64,000 nt of DNA from an uncultured Eubacterium sp. (GCF_937958975.1 NZ_CALGRE010000037.1:1-64000); one strand, 5' to 3'. Numbered from the stretch's first letter, positions 49,609 to 58,803 are shown. Made by a program: numbers and translations. The notes: generated from the sequence alone by a model not told the origin.

Positions 49609-52338
49609 TTACAAAGTATTTACAATATAAGAAGGTATGACTGTTCCTGACCAGCCAAACTCTACTTCTCCATATAAAGGCTCTACTTTCTTAATAACCT
49701 CTTCATAAAGTGTATTATGGGAACTGAAATTAGGCATATAACTTCCATTATATAATTCCTTTGCCACTTTAAAGATATTAAATCGTACAGTTTCTCCATA
49801 AATAATTGTACCGTTATCTAATATTGCATATGGTCTGACTTTATAATTCTGATTATATCCCCCTGCGATATCCATTGTCATCACATAATAATCTGCACTG
49901 TCAGAATTTCCCAGTTGAACAAATGCCTTTCCTTTCTGTGTTGATGCCACATGCATAACAAACTCATTATCATTGTCAATAACCATATCCCTGTCTGAAA
50001 TGTTAGCACTATCCAATCCGATAACCAATCCCATTTCTTTTACTTTGTCATTATTTACAGCCTGCTCTATCTGATATATTGTCCTTATTCCTATTTTCCC
50101 CTGGACTCCGCCAATTGATGTTGTCATCTGATAGCCTGTGATTGCAATATCCTTCTCTGTCAACAAATCTTTTTCAGGATTTGGGTCACTATCATAATAT
50201 GCTTTATCCATATCTACATTCCACTGTTCACACAACCAAATATTTCTATTCTGAATCCATGTTCTCAAAAACTCTATCGGTTGTTCCCACGATGTCCATC
50301 CGGACTCAGCAGAATAGCTGTATCCATCTTCATTAGTAAGTTCCCAGCCTGCGCCAAGCTGACTCTGAGGCAGATAATTTCTAATAAATGATTCTTTATA
50401 ATTATCCAGCAAACCGGATATGCTGAGCTGTGTCTCTGTATCCACTTTATACATATTCTGTATTGTATATTGCAGTTTAGCATACCTGTCTTTTACTTTG
50501 TTATAAAATGTTTCATTTTTTAACAATTCTCTGTACCAATTCATACTTTGGCAATAATATCCTTTGTAACTCACACCATCCACATAATAATCATTGTAAT
50601 AAGATTTTTTGCAATTTCCACTGGACAAATCAAAATCCCAAAGAGGACCTGCATAAATCTTTTCATTCTTTATATAAAATCTGGTAGAACTAAAATTAAA
50701 ATCTACATTTTTAAATAATTCATTTACAATATAAAAATTAACAAAAGTATCCTCATCAATATAATTTAAAATTTCCTCATAATTTTTATTGATAAGTGCA
50801 TTCTCAAAGCTGTTTAAATACTCCCTCACCCTGGCAATCTTTGTATCTACCTCCATGTCTGTCAGGTCATCTCCCTTTTCAGGGTCATTCACATCAAAAG
50901 TGGTATTCAAAACTGATGTTGTAAAATGGTCTACATCCGGCTCATTTCTTGTGCCAAGCTCCAATAAAATGTCATTGCTTTCTGCATTATATGCATCTAT
51001 GTTGACACGCTCTTTCTTAGCCTGAACAGCTTCTGTAATAAGATAATTTCCATGAAAAACTCCATTCAGATAAACCTCTGCAAACCGGTTCTGACAGGTG
51101 TATGTAACTCCATTTTCTGAGCCAAAATTATATGCAAGATAATTTCTCATCAACGATTTATCAAAAGAATTTGCAAGCAGACACCACTTTTTTCCTTTGT
51201 TCATTCCAAGTATGCTCTTTTTCCCACTAAGTTTAATATTCCAAGGCTTCTTTGGCGCCCCTGCTGTGGAATTTCCCCGAATTTTTATATTACACGAACT
51301 ATCAACAAAGTCTATATATTCTCCTCCATCTTTGTCAATCACCGAAACTGTAACATTCGCATTTTTATGATATTCATTCGTCACATTCTCAGCTGTATAA
51401 ATATAAACCTGTGGAATATCATTATAATTCCCTACCGTTTGATTCAAATAAAATTCTGTACTGATTTTGGCGGATTCTGCTCCGTCTATATTTGTATTCA
51501 CAACCGATAACGTATGTATGCCTGTACTATATCCTTTCATGTCCCGAGCCGACAAATACTCTCCGGAACCTTTAATGTTTTTCACCGGCTCTTTGCCGTC
51601 ATCAATATATACTTTGTATCCCGCTGACTCCTCAGGCTCATTAAAATAAATAAAATATTTTCCTGTGTATTTGTAATAATCTAATATCTTGAGTCCGGAC
51701 AGTACCTGCACAACTTTTTTCTGTGCCTCCGTTCCATAAATCCCTATCTCATAAATAGAATTTCCATATATAGTTGTTCTGGAGACACAATAAATTCTTA
51801 CAGCTCTGATATTAATTTCTTTAGACAATTTAATATCGTCTGTTCGTCTCCCATAATTACTCTGTACATTCGCAAGTTTTTCAAAATGATTTCCGTCTTC
51901 TGAAACCTCAATATTATATTCCCTCGCAGATGCACCTTCCCAATAAATATCGATATTTTTCACTGAATAGACATTCCCCAAATCAATCGTCAGATACTGC
52001 GGGTCTTTTCCATGTTCACTCTCCCATCTGGAATCTAAATTCCCATCCATAACCCTGCCTGCTGCTCCTAAACTGTCTGAGGATGCAAACGCTGTCACTC
52101 CATCATACCTGGCATAGTTATTATATGTTACACCGTCAATGACCGTCGTCGTCCCCGACAATGCCTCAATAATTGCCGAACTTCCATTGTTCACAATGTT
52201 CACATCCGTGAAAACATCTGACAATACTAATTGTTTTCCTATTTCCTCCGCTCCCGTGGGTACTCTGAATAGATGGATTGATGTTACACCAAGCGCAACA
52301 ATCAACATTAGAGCAATCATTTTTTTAGCCAACCTCAT
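49609..52338 (-). CDS. secreted CotH-kinase-family protein with discoidin (F5/8 type C) domain
   Basis: A 909-aa exported protein. Residues 1-30 are a signal peptide or anchor (AKKMIALMLIVALGVTSIHL). Residues 80-205 are an F5/8-type-C carbohydrate-binding domain (RVMDGNLDSRWESEHG, YLTIDLGNVYSVKNIDIYW, RIYCVSRTTIYGNSIYEIGI). From about 310 comes a CotH kinase-like domain (VSVIDKDGGEYIDF, CNIKIRGNSTAGAPKKPWNI, KKWCLLANSFDKSLMRNYLA, then GPLWDFDLSSGN, the conserved metal-site Asp). The C-terminal 150 residues are beta-rich. ATG 52338 has GGAGG 7 nt upstream. CotH phosphorylates proteins in spore coats; in gut Clostridia such proteins often bind glycans. A Rex-like box lies upstream. Confidence 0.87.
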   Translation of the reverse strand: MRLAKKMIALMLIVALGVTSIHLFRVPTGAEEIGKQLVLSDVFTDVNIVNNGSSAIIEALSGTTTVIDGVTYNNYARYDGVTAFASSDSLGAAGRVMDGNLDSRWESEHGKDPQYLTIDLGNVYSVKNIDIYWEGASAREYNIEVSEDGNHFEKLANVQSNYGRRTDDIKLSKEINIRAVRIYCVSRTTIYGNSIYEIGIYGTEAQKKVVQVLSGLKILDYYKYTGKYFIYFNEPEESAGYKVYIDDGKEPVKNIKGSGEYLSARDMKGYSTGIHTLSVVNTNIDGAESAKISTEFYLNQTVGNYNDIPQVYIYTAENVTNEYHKNANVTVSVIDKDGGEYIDFVDSSCNIKIRGNSTAGAPKKPWNIKLSGKKSILGMNKGKKWCLLANSFDKSLMRNYLAYNFGSENGVTYTCQNRFAEVYLNGVFHGNYLITEAVQAKKERVNIDAYNAESNDILLELGTRNEPDVDHFTTSVLNTTFDVNDPEKGDDLTDMEVDTKIARVREYLNSFENALINKNYEEILNYIDEDTFVNFYIVNELFKNVDFNFSSTRFYIKNEKIYAGPLWDFDLSSGNCKKSYYNDYYVDGVSYKGYYCQSMNWYRELLKNETFYNKVKDRYAKLQYTIQNMYKVDTETQLSISGLLDNYKESFIRNYLPQSQLGAGWELTNEDGYSYSAESGWTSWEQPIEFLRTWIQNRNIWLCEQWNVDMDKAYYDSDPNPEKDLLTEKDIAITGYQMTTSIGGVQGKIGIRTIYQIEQAVNNDKVKEMGLVIGLDSANISDRDMVIDNDNEFVMHVASTQKGKAFVQLGNSDSADYYVMTMDIAGGYNQNYKVRPYAILDNGTIIYGETVRFNIFKVAKELYNGSYMPNFSSHNTLYEEVIKKVEPLYGEVEFGWSGTVIPSYIVNTL

Positions 52339-52410
52339 GTTGATACCTCCTAATTTTCTATCCAAACCCTTTCATTCCTTTATTCTAACAGATATATACA
52401 AAAAATGCAC

Positions 52411-52428
52411 TTGTTATGTTTTTAACAA
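52411..52428. promoter_or_regulatory. Rex-like operator upstream of cotH-family gene
   Basis: TTGTTATGTTTTTAACAA matches TTGTTAANNNNTTAACAA at 13 of 14 specified positions. It lies about 75 bp upstream of the cotH-family start and between that gene and etfA. A TAGAAT -10 with TG extension lies 20-30 bp downstream of it (minus strand), but no good -35. Confidence 0.5.
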
Positions 52429-52454
52429 TTTGTTTTTTCTTTATAATATAGATA

Positions 52455-52537
52455 AGGGCAGAACCAATAAAAGAGAGAAACTCTCATCCGTGCAAGCAGG
52501 ATTCAAGTTTCTCTCTTTTATTATGTCGCTCTGCCCT
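52455..52537 (-). terminator. nested terminator/inverted repeat after etfA
   Basis: The outer arms AGGGCAGA (52455-52462) and TCTGCCCT (52530-52537) surround a perfect 17-bp stem, AATAAAAGAGAGAAACT (52466-52482) with AGTTTCTCTCTTTTATT (52506-52522), and an ATCC/GGAT tip. It lies 11 bp past the etfA stop and ends the butyrate operon. No long T run follows, so a rho-independent role is likely but not certain. Confidence 0.65.
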
Positions 52538-52548
52538 AAGCTTCGCGT

Positions 52549-53601
52549 CTATTTATTTGCTTCTTCTGTTTTAATGGCTTCTGTCAGCTGTGGAACAATC
52601 TTATTTAAGTCACCCACAATACCGTAATCAGCAACATCAAAGATTGGAGCATCTTCGTCTTTGTTGATTGCGATGATGAGGTCTGATTCTTCCATACCGG
52701 CTACATGCTGGATTGCACCTGAAATACCGATTGCAAAGTAAACCTGTGGACGAACTGTCTTACCTGTCTGTCCAACCTGTCTGTCTGCCGGTAACCATCC
52801 GTTATCTGTAACAGCTCTTGAACATGATACCTCACCACCAAGAACTTTTGCAAGGTCTTCTAAAATCTTGAAGTTTTCAGCGGAACCAACTCCACGTCCA
52901 CCGGATACTAAAATCTTAGCATCCATAATATCAACAGTCTCCGTAACTGCCTTGACAACTTCCTGAATTTCAACATACTTGCTATTTTCTTCTAACTTAG
53001 CATCATAGTTTATAACTTCTGCCTTTGCACCCGGCTTCGGTTCAGCCTTCTGCATAACGCCGGCACGAACTGTTGCCATCTGTGGTCTGTGATCCGGACA
53101 AGCAATTGTTGCAATTGTATTTCCACCAAAAGCCGGACGAGTCATAAGTAACTGATTATGTTTCTGTTCTCTTCCAGGAATTGGATTGATTGGAAAATCT
53201 CCAATCTCTAACAATGTACAGTCAGCAGTAAGACCTGTTGCTACTCTTGCTGAAACTGTAGGACCTAAATCTCTACCGATTGCTGTAGCACCAACTAACA
53301 TAATTTCCGGTTTAAATTCATTGATTACTGCTGTTAAAGCCTGTGCGTATGGTTCTGTTCTATATGTCTCAAGTGCAGGGTCATCAACGACGATAACCTT
53401 ATCAGCACCATATTCTGCCAACTGGTCAACTAAATTTCCAACATTGGAACCAAGAAGTACAGCTGTAACTTCTGTTTCTAATGGTTTAGCGAGTCTTCCT
53501 GCTTCTCCAAGTAACTCTAATGCAATACCGCTTAATTCATTATCTACCTGCTGAGCGAAGACATATACGCCTTTATAATCTTCTAAATTAATGTTCTGCA
53601 T
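52549..53601 (-). CDS. etfA: electron transfer flavoprotein, alpha subunit
   Basis: A 350-aa FAD protein that forms, with EtfB, the electron carrier of butyryl-CoA dehydrogenase. The N-terminal half is the adenine-nucleotide-like domain (ADKVIVVDDPALETYRTEPY, VGATAIGRDLGPTVSARVATG). The C-terminal FAD domain shows ILVSGGRGVGSAENF, ELAKVLGGEVSCSRAVTDNG-like AKVLGGEVSCSRAVTDNGWL, RQVGQTGKTVRPQVYFAIGI and SGAIQHVAGMEESDLIIAIN. ATG lies behind GAGGAG. Last gene of the operon; in clostridia this complex bifurcates electrons from NADH to crotonyl-CoA and ferredoxin. Confidence 0.95.
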   Translation of the reverse strand: MQNINLEDYKGVYVFAQQVDNELSGIALELLGEAGRLAKPLETEVTAVLLGSNVGNLVDQLAEYGADKVIVVDDPALETYRTEPYAQALTAVINEFKPEIMLVGATAIGRDLGPTVSARVATGLTADCTLLEIGDFPINPIPGREQKHNQLLMTRPAFGGNTIATIACPDHRPQMATVRAGVMQKAEPKPGAKAEVINYDAKLEENSKYVEIQEVVKAVTETVDIMDAKILVSGGRGVGSAENFKILEDLAKVLGGEVSCSRAVTDNGWLPADRQVGQTGKTVRPQVYFAIGISGAIQHVAGMEESDLIIAINKDEDAPIFDVADYGIVGDLNKIVPQLTEAIKTEEANK

Positions 53602-53660
53602 AATTATAATCTCCTCATATATTGTGTCGCCCCCTCGCTAACGCTCGGCGGCATTTCGTC

Positions 53661-53700
53661 GAAGTCATTTTAATGATGAACTACATTTCATCAAGACTTC
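53661..53700 (-). other. spacer hairpin between etfB and etfA
   Basis: GAAGTC (53661-53666) and GACTTC (53695-53700) surround TGATGAA/TTCATCA. A further GC-rich CGCC/GGCG pairing lies at about 53628-53652. No T run on the minus strand. Confidence 0.5.
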
Positions 53701-53704
53701 TCCT

Positions 53705-54493
53705 CTAAATAACGTGTTTTGTTAATAATTTATCCATGATATACTCAACAGATTCTTCAGGGCTGTCAAGCGCAACCTTTTCTCCTGCACCCTTGCGAAC
53801 CTTATCAGAAGCCTTTGCAATTTTTGTAGGAGAACCCATAAGACCTAAATCTCCATCATTTACATCAACAAGGTCTTTTCTGCCCCAAGTTGTAATTTCA
53901 GCATCACATGCATCAAAAATTCCACCCGGAGTCATATAACGTGGGTCATTTAATTCTGAAAGAGCTGTAATAAGCACCGGCATCTTAGCTTTTAACATAT
54001 GATGTCTGTCCTCATACTGTCTCTTAACAATAACACTATCACCATCTACTTCAATACCTTCTGCATAAGAAATAACAGGGATTCCAAGATGCTCTGCAAT
54101 CTGTGGTCCAACCTGTGCTGTATCACCATCGATAGCCTGACGTCCTGTAATAATAATATCATAATCCTCAATATTTCTGATAGCACCGGCAATTGTTGTA
54201 GATGTAGCCCAAGTATCAGCACCACCTAAAACTCTGTCTGTTACTAATATTCCATTGTCAGCACCCATGGCGATTGCTTCACGAAGTACATCCTCTGCCT
54301 TTGGAAGTCCCATTGTCAGAACTGTAACTTCTGCGCCGTACTGATCTTTTAATCTAAGTGCTGCCTCAAGACCTGCCTTATCATCAGGGTTCATAATTGT
54401 AAGCATTGCACCTCTATTTAATGTACCATCCGGATTGAACTGAACTCCACCCTTTGTATCAGGTACCTGTTTAATACATACGATAATTTTCAC
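53705..54493 (-). CDS. etfB: electron transfer flavoprotein, beta subunit
   Basis: A 262-aa partner of EtfA. IIVCIKQVPDTKGGVQFNPDG opens the family (shown shortened: IIVCIKQVPDTKG), with NPDDKAGLEAALRLKDQYG, TVLTMGLPKAEDVLREAIAM, IITGRQAIDGDTAQVGPQIA and the signature VKRQYEDRHHMLKAKMPVLI for nucleotide binding. It uses GTG as start, behind AGGAGG spaced 8 nt. It is 15 bp after bcd and 103 bp before etfA. The size fits the bifurcating clostridial type, which carries two FAD per complex; this is inferred from context. Confidence 0.95.
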   Translation of the reverse strand: MKIIVCIKQVPDTKGGVQFNPDGTLNRGAMLTIMNPDDKAGLEAALRLKDQYGAEVTVLTMGLPKAEDVLREAIAMGADNGILVTDRVLGGADTWATSTTIAGAIRNIEDYDIIITGRQAIDGDTAQVGPQIAEHLGIPVISYAEGIEVDGDSVIVKRQYEDRHHMLKAKMPVLITALSELNDPRYMTPGGIFDACDAEITTWGRKDLVDVNDGDLGLMGSPTKIAKASDKVRKGAGEKVALDSPEESVEYIMDKLLTKHVI

Positions 54494-54508
54494 GATTAGT
54501 ACCTCCTA

Positions 54509-55666
54509 TTACTTTAATAAGTTTGCAGAGATAACCATACGCTGAACTTCTGAAGTACCTTCATAGATTTCCGTAATCTTAGCATCTCTCATCATTCTTT
54601 CAACGTCATATTCTCTGATATAACCATAACCACCGTGTAACTGAACAGCCTTTGTTGTAACTTCCATTGCAACTTCTGCCGCATATAATTTTGCCTGTGC
54701 TGCTTCAACAGAATATGTTTTCTGTGTAGCCTTAGCCATAGCTGCCTTGTATACTAACATCTTAGCAGCTTCTACCTTTGTAGCCATATCAGCCAACTGG
54801 AACTGTGTATTCTGGAACTGTCCGATTGTTCTTCCGAACTGTTTTCTTTCTTTCACATATTCGATTGTTGTTTCTAAAGCACCTTCTGCAATACCAAGAG
54901 CCTGTGCTGCGATACCAATACGTCCACCGTCAAGTGTATGCATTGCAATACCAAAACCTTTGCCCTTCTGTCCTAACAGGTTTTCAGCCGGAATACGGCA
55001 ATCTTCAAAGATTAATTCGTATGTAGCTGAACCACGAATACCCATTTTCTTTTCTTTTGTTCCAAATGAGAATCCCGGCGTTCCTTTTTCAACGATAAAT
55101 GCTGAAATTTCTTTCATCATTCTGCCACGTTTTTCAATCTTACCTGTTACAGCGATTACAATGTAAACATCTGCATATTTACCATTTGTAATAAAGCACT
55201 TAGAACCGTTTAATACCCATTCATTTGTAGCTTCATCGAAAACAGCCTTTGTCTGCTGTCCCTGTGCATCTGTACCTGCACCCGGTTCCGTCAAACCAAA
55301 TGCACCTAACTTCTCACCTTTTGCAAGTGGTGTTACATATTTCTTTTTCTGCTCTTCTGTACCATATGTCATAATAGGGTCGATACAGAGTGATGTATGT
55401 GCTGATACGATAACCCCTGTCGTACCGCAGACTTTTGATAATTCTTCAACACACATAGCATATGTTAAAGGGTCACATCCCTGTCCACCATATTCCTTTG
55501 GAACCGGAATACCAAGGAATCCATATTTTGCCATCTTTTCAACTGTCTCTACCGGAAACTGTTCATTTTCATCTGTTTCCTGTGCGAGAGGCTTTACTTC
55601 ATTCTCAGCAAATTCTTTGAAAAGAGTTCTAGCCATTTCATGTTTCTTACTTAATGTAAAATCCAT
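54509..55666 (-). CDS. bcd: butyryl-CoA dehydrogenase (short-chain acyl-CoA dehydrogenase)
   Basis: A 385-aa flavoprotein that reduces crotonyl-CoA to butyryl-CoA. Typical acyl-CoA dehydrogenase blocks: GAFGLTEPGAGTDAQGQQ (first signature), WVLNGSKCFITNGKYADVYI, QFGRTIGQFQNTQFQLADMA, QLHGGYGYIREYDVERMMRD (second signature) and TEIYEGTSEVQRMVIS, where Glu is the catalytic base. The length fits. ATG lies behind CGGAGG. Fourth gene of the operon, 15 bp before etfB, so it is made together with its electron partners. Confidence 0.96.
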   Translation of the reverse strand: MDFTLSKKHEMARTLFKEFAENEVKPLAQETDENEQFPVETVEKMAKYGFLGIPVPKEYGGQGCDPLTYAMCVEELSKVCGTTGVIVSAHTSLCIDPIMTYGTEEQKKKYVTPLAKGEKLGAFGLTEPGAGTDAQGQQTKAVFDEATNEWVLNGSKCFITNGKYADVYIVIAVTGKIEKRGRMMKEISAFIVEKGTPGFSFGTKEKKMGIRGSATYELIFEDCRIPAENLLGQKGKGFGIAMHTLDGGRIGIAAQALGIAEGALETTIEYVKERKQFGRTIGQFQNTQFQLADMATKVEAAKMLVYKAAMAKATQKTYSVEAAQAKLYAAEVAMEVTTKAVQLHGGYGYIREYDVERMMRDAKITEIYEGTSEVQRMVISANLLK

Positions 55667-55722
55667 TTTTTATTTCCTCCGTTTTTTTAATGTATATAAA
55701 TTTTTTCTTAGTTCGAAAACCC

Positions 55723-55820
55723 TTGTGCTCCACACAACCATAGCTTCGCTATTTCTGATTTTCTCACTAAAACGCTCAGAGGAAATTGAATACAGGCTTT
55801 GCCTGTGCTCATTTTCCTTC
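55723..55820 (-). other. hairpin-rich spacer between hbd and bcd
   Basis: Three stems in about 100 bp: TTGTG-CTCCA-CACAA (55723-55737), ATAGC-TTC-GCTAT (55740-55752), and a longer imperfect stem topped by ACAGGC-TTT-GCCTGT (55792-55806) with GGAAA/TTTCC flanks. It has the same TTC/TTT loop style as the gap-pgk spacer. No T run. Confidence 0.55.
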
Positions 55821-55832
55821 CTCGCATTTAAA

Positions 55833-56672
55833 TTATTTACTATAGTCGTAAAAACCTACGCCGGTTTTTCTGCCAAGTTTGCCCGCACGAACCATCTTTC
55901 TGAGAAGAACATGTGCACGGTACTTAGAATCACCTGTTTCTGTATAAAGAACATCCATGATTGCAAGAACAACATCAAGACCAACTAAATCACCTAACGC
56001 TAAAGGTCCCATTGGATGTGAAGCGCCAAGCTTCATTGCTGTATCAATGTCTTCTACGGAAGCAATGCCATCAGCATAAATTCCAATTGCTTCATTAATC
56101 ATTGGAATCAAGATTCTGTTTACAACAAAACCAGGAGCTTCCTTAACTTCTACAGGAGTCTTACCGATTTCAACAGAAATCTTCTTAATTGTCTCAACCA
56201 ATTCATCCGGTGTATTTTCACCGGCAATTACTTCGATTAATTTCATTCTATCAGCCGGATTGAAGAAATGCATACCTATAACCGGTCTGTCAAGTCCTGC
56301 ACCAATCTCTGTGATAGATAATGACGATGTATTTGTTGCAAAAATACAATTTTCCGGAACAATTTCCATTAATTCTTTAAATGTATCTTTCTTAATGCTC
56401 ATCTTTTCAGGTGCAACTTCTACAACCAAATCAGCATCTGTACAGATATCTTTTAAGCCTGTTTTAATCTTTCCTAAAATTTCAGCGCCCTTTTCAGCTG
56501 TAATCTTTTCCTTACCAACAAGGAAATTTATGTTTTTTTCAATTTTTGCTTTACCGCCGTCAGCAAACTCCTGCTTGATGTCACAAAGATATACTTCATA
56601 ACCATCTGTCATAGCAAATGCCTGTGCAATACCTGAGCCCATTACTCCGGCTCCAATAACTCCAACTTTCAT
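55833..56672 (-). CDS. hbd: 3-hydroxybutyryl-CoA dehydrogenase
   Basis: A 279-aa enzyme reducing acetoacetyl-CoA to 3-hydroxybutyryl-CoA with NAD(P)H. The NAD loop is VGVIGAGVMGSGIAQAFA (residues 3-20). Catalytic Ser/Asn and His are in FATNTSSLSITEIG and GMHFFNPADRMKLIEVI. The C-terminal family block is GFVVNRILIPMINEA and the end GRKTGVGFYDY. ATG 56672 has GGAGG 8 nt before it; an upstream TTG in frame overlaps this site. Third gene of the operon. Confidence 0.96.
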   Translation of the reverse strand: MKVGVIGAGVMGSGIAQAFAMTDGYEVYLCDIKQEFADGGKAKIEKNINFLVGKEKITAEKGAEILGKIKTGLKDICTDADLVVEVAPEKMSIKKDTFKELMEIVPENCIFATNTSSLSITEIGAGLDRPVIGMHFFNPADRMKLIEVIAGENTPDELVETIKKISVEIGKTPVEVKEAPGFVVNRILIPMINEAIGIYADGIASVEDIDTAMKLGASHPMGPLALGDLVGLDVVLAIMDVLYTETGDSKYRAHVLLRKMVRAGKLGRKTGVGFYDYSK

Positions 56673-56709
56673 TCTATTTTCCTCCAAATCATAAATATAT
56701 TTTATTTAT

Positions 56710-56746
56710 CCACGCAGCTCGATTCCACTATTTTTCTATTGCGTGG
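56710..56746 (-). other. spacer hairpin between crt and hbd
   Basis: CCACGCA (56710-56716) pairs with TGCGTGG (56740-56746), directly after the crt stop at 56748. The loop is AT-rich and there is no T run on the minus side. Confidence 0.5.
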
Positions 56747-56747
56747 T

Positions 56748-57539
56748 CTATTTGTTTGCAAATGGAACAACTTTTAACTTTTTCTCTTTATCTTTTTCAA
56801 GGAAGTTACCCATTCCTGCTTTCTGGTCTTCTGTCTCAAAACAACTTCCAAATAACTTTTCTTCGATTACAATTGCAGCATCCATATCCGCGTCAAGACC
56901 ATCGTTAATCGCCTTCTTGCAGGCTCTCACTGCAATCGGCGCCTGCATAGCAATACCCGCTGCCATTTTCTTTGCTGCTGCCATAAGTTCTTCCTGTGGA
57001 TAAACAGCATTTACAAGACCAATTCTATATGCCTCGTCAGCTTTAATATTTCTAGCTGTATAAATCATCTGTTTTGCCATACCCGGTCCAACAATTCTTG
57101 CAAGTCTCTGTGTTCCACCAAATCCCGGTGTAATACCAAGACCAACTTCCGGCTGACCGAAAATAGCATTGTCAGAACAAATTCTAATATCACAGCTCAT
57201 TGAAATTTCACATCCGCCACCTAAAGCGAAACCGTTTACTGCCGCAATAACAGGTATTGGGAATACCTCAAGCTTTCTAAAAACGTCATTTCCCTTTTTA
57301 CCAAATGCCTCTCCTTCTGCCTTTGTCAGTGTTGACATTTCTCCAATGTCTGCACCTGCTACAAAAGACTTTTCACCTGCACCTGTAAGAATTAATGCTC
57401 TTGTCTCGTCAAGATTTACAGCATCCAATGCAGCCTCTAATTCTTCAAGTACCTGGCTGTTTAAAGCATTTAATGCCTTCGGACGGTTAATTGTAATTAC
57501 GCCGACAAAACCTTCCTGTTCATATGTAATAAATTCCAT
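56748..57539 (-). CDS. crt: 3-hydroxybutyryl-CoA dehydratase (crotonase)
   Basis: A 263-aa enoyl-CoA hydratase of the crotonase fold, forming crotonyl-CoA. Seen are ITINRPKALNALNSQVLEEL, GAGEKSFVAGADIGEMSTL (oxyanion loop), AAVNGFALGGGCEISMSCDI (oxyanion hole and first Glu region) and GQPEVGLGITPGFGGTQRLA with the second catalytic Glu. The length fits Crt. ATG lies behind AAAGGAG. Second gene of the operon. Confidence 0.95.
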   Translation of the reverse strand: MEFITYEQEGFVGVITINRPKALNALNSQVLEELEAALDAVNLDETRALILTGAGEKSFVAGADIGEMSTLTKAEGEAFGKKGNDVFRKLEVFPIPVIAAVNGFALGGGCEISMSCDIRICSDNAIFGQPEVGLGITPGFGGTQRLARIVGPGMAKQMIYTARNIKADEAYRIGLVNAVYPQEELMAAAKKMAAGIAMQAPIAVRACKKAINDGLDADMDAAIVIEEKLFGSCFETEDQKAGMGNFLEKDKEKKLKVVPFANK

Positions 57540-57574
57540 ATTACTTCTCCTTTATTTTTAGTTCCTATCACAAC

Positions 57575-57607
57575 AAACTGGCTTGAAGGCAAGCCTCAAA
57601 CCAGTTT
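57575..57607 (-). other. spacer hairpin between thl and crt
   Basis: AAACTGG (57575-57581) and CCAGTTT (57601-57607) pair around an inner CTTG/CAAG stem, 12 bp past the thl stop. No T run on the minus side. Confidence 0.55.
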
Positions 57608-57618
57608 ATCTTTTTTGA

Positions 57619-58803
57619 TTAGTCTCTTTCAACAATTGTTGAGCAGCCCATTCCACCACCGATACAAAGTGTAGCAAGACCTTTCTTAGCGTCTCTCTTC
57701 TGCATCTCGTGAAGTAAGGTAACAAGAATACGACAACCGGATGCTCCAACCGGATGTCCAAGTGCAATCGCACCACCATTTACATTTACTTTACTCATAT
57801 CAAATTCAAGGTCTCTTGCAACTGCTACAGACTGTGCTGCGAAAGCTTCGTTTGCTTCGATTAAGTCCATATCTGCAACTGTCAAACCTGTCTTTTCCAT
57901 TACTTTTCTTGTGGAAGCAACCGGTCCAACACCCATAATTTCAGGTGCAACACCACCAAGTGCTCCGCCAACAAATGTAGCCATAGGTGTAACCCCTAAC
58001 TCTTTTGCTTTTTCTTCGCTCATTACTACAACAGCTGCCGCACCGTCATTGATACCTGATGCGTTACCGGCTGTGATAACACCGTCAGCCTTTCCTGAAC
58101 AACATCTTAACTTGCTGAGCGATTCTGCTGTTGTTCCCGCTCTTGGTCCTTCGTCTGTGTCAACGATAATATCGCCCTTTCTGTTCTTAACAACTACAGG
58201 TACGATTTCATCCTTGAATTTTCCTTCAGTCATTGCTTTTTCGCATTTCTGCTGTGAATTTGCTGAGAATGCATCTAATTCTTCTCTTGAAATTCCCCAC
58301 TGTTCTGCTACGTTTTCAGCTGTAATCATCATATGATAATCATTAAACGCATCTGTCAATGCATCATTAACCATTGTATCTACAATTTTACCATTGTTCA
58401 TTCTGTAACCAAATCTAGCCTGTGGCAATGCATATGGTGCCATAGACATGTTTTCCATACCACCTGCAACAACGATATCAGCATCCCCTGCCTGAATCAT
58501 CTGTGCAGCCATATTTACACAATTAAGACCGGAACCACATACAACGTTTACTGTAACTGCCGGTGTCTCGATAGGAAGTCCTGCTTTAATAGAAGCCTGA
58601 CGTGCAACATTCTGTCCCAGACCAGCCTGAATAACACATCCCATATATACATGGTCAACTGCATCCTTAGGTACGCCAGCTCTCTTAAGAGCTTCTTCGA
58701 TAACAATAGAACCTAAAACCGGTGCCGGAGTTGTGCTTAAAGCTCCGCCCATTTTTCCGATTGCTGTACGACAAGCGCCTGCAATAACTACTTTCTTTGA
58801 CAT
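57619..58803 (-). CDS. thl: acetyl-CoA acetyltransferase (thiolase)
   Basis: A 394-aa biosynthetic thiolase that joins two acetyl-CoA into acetoacetyl-CoA, the entry to butyrate synthesis. The nucleophilic Cys is in VNVVCGSGLNCVNMAAQMI, the second signature is NVNGGAIALGHPVGASGCRI (His), and the third is CIGGGMGCSTIVE (Cys). AGACRTAIGKMGGAL opens the protein. Length fits ThlA. ATG follows TGGAGG. First gene of the operon, behind a 165-nt leader and a promoter with a Rex-type box. Confidence 0.96.
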   Translation of the reverse strand: MSKKVVIAGACRTAIGKMGGALSTTPAPVLGSIVIEEALKRAGVPKDAVDHVYMGCVIQAGLGQNVARQASIKAGLPIETPAVTVNVVCGSGLNCVNMAAQMIQAGDADIVVAGGMENMSMAPYALPQARFGYRMNNGKIVDTMVNDALTDAFNDYHMMITAENVAEQWGISREELDAFSANSQQKCEKAMTEGKFKDEIVPVVVKNRKGDIIVDTDEGPRAGTTAESLSKLRCCSGKADGVITAGNASGINDGAAAVVVMSEEKAKELGVTPMATFVGGALGGVAPEIMGVGPVASTRKVMEKTGLTVADMDLIEANEAFAAQSVAVARDLEFDMSKVNVNGGAIALGHPVGASGCRILVTLLHEMQKRDAKKGLATLCIGGGMGCSTIVERD

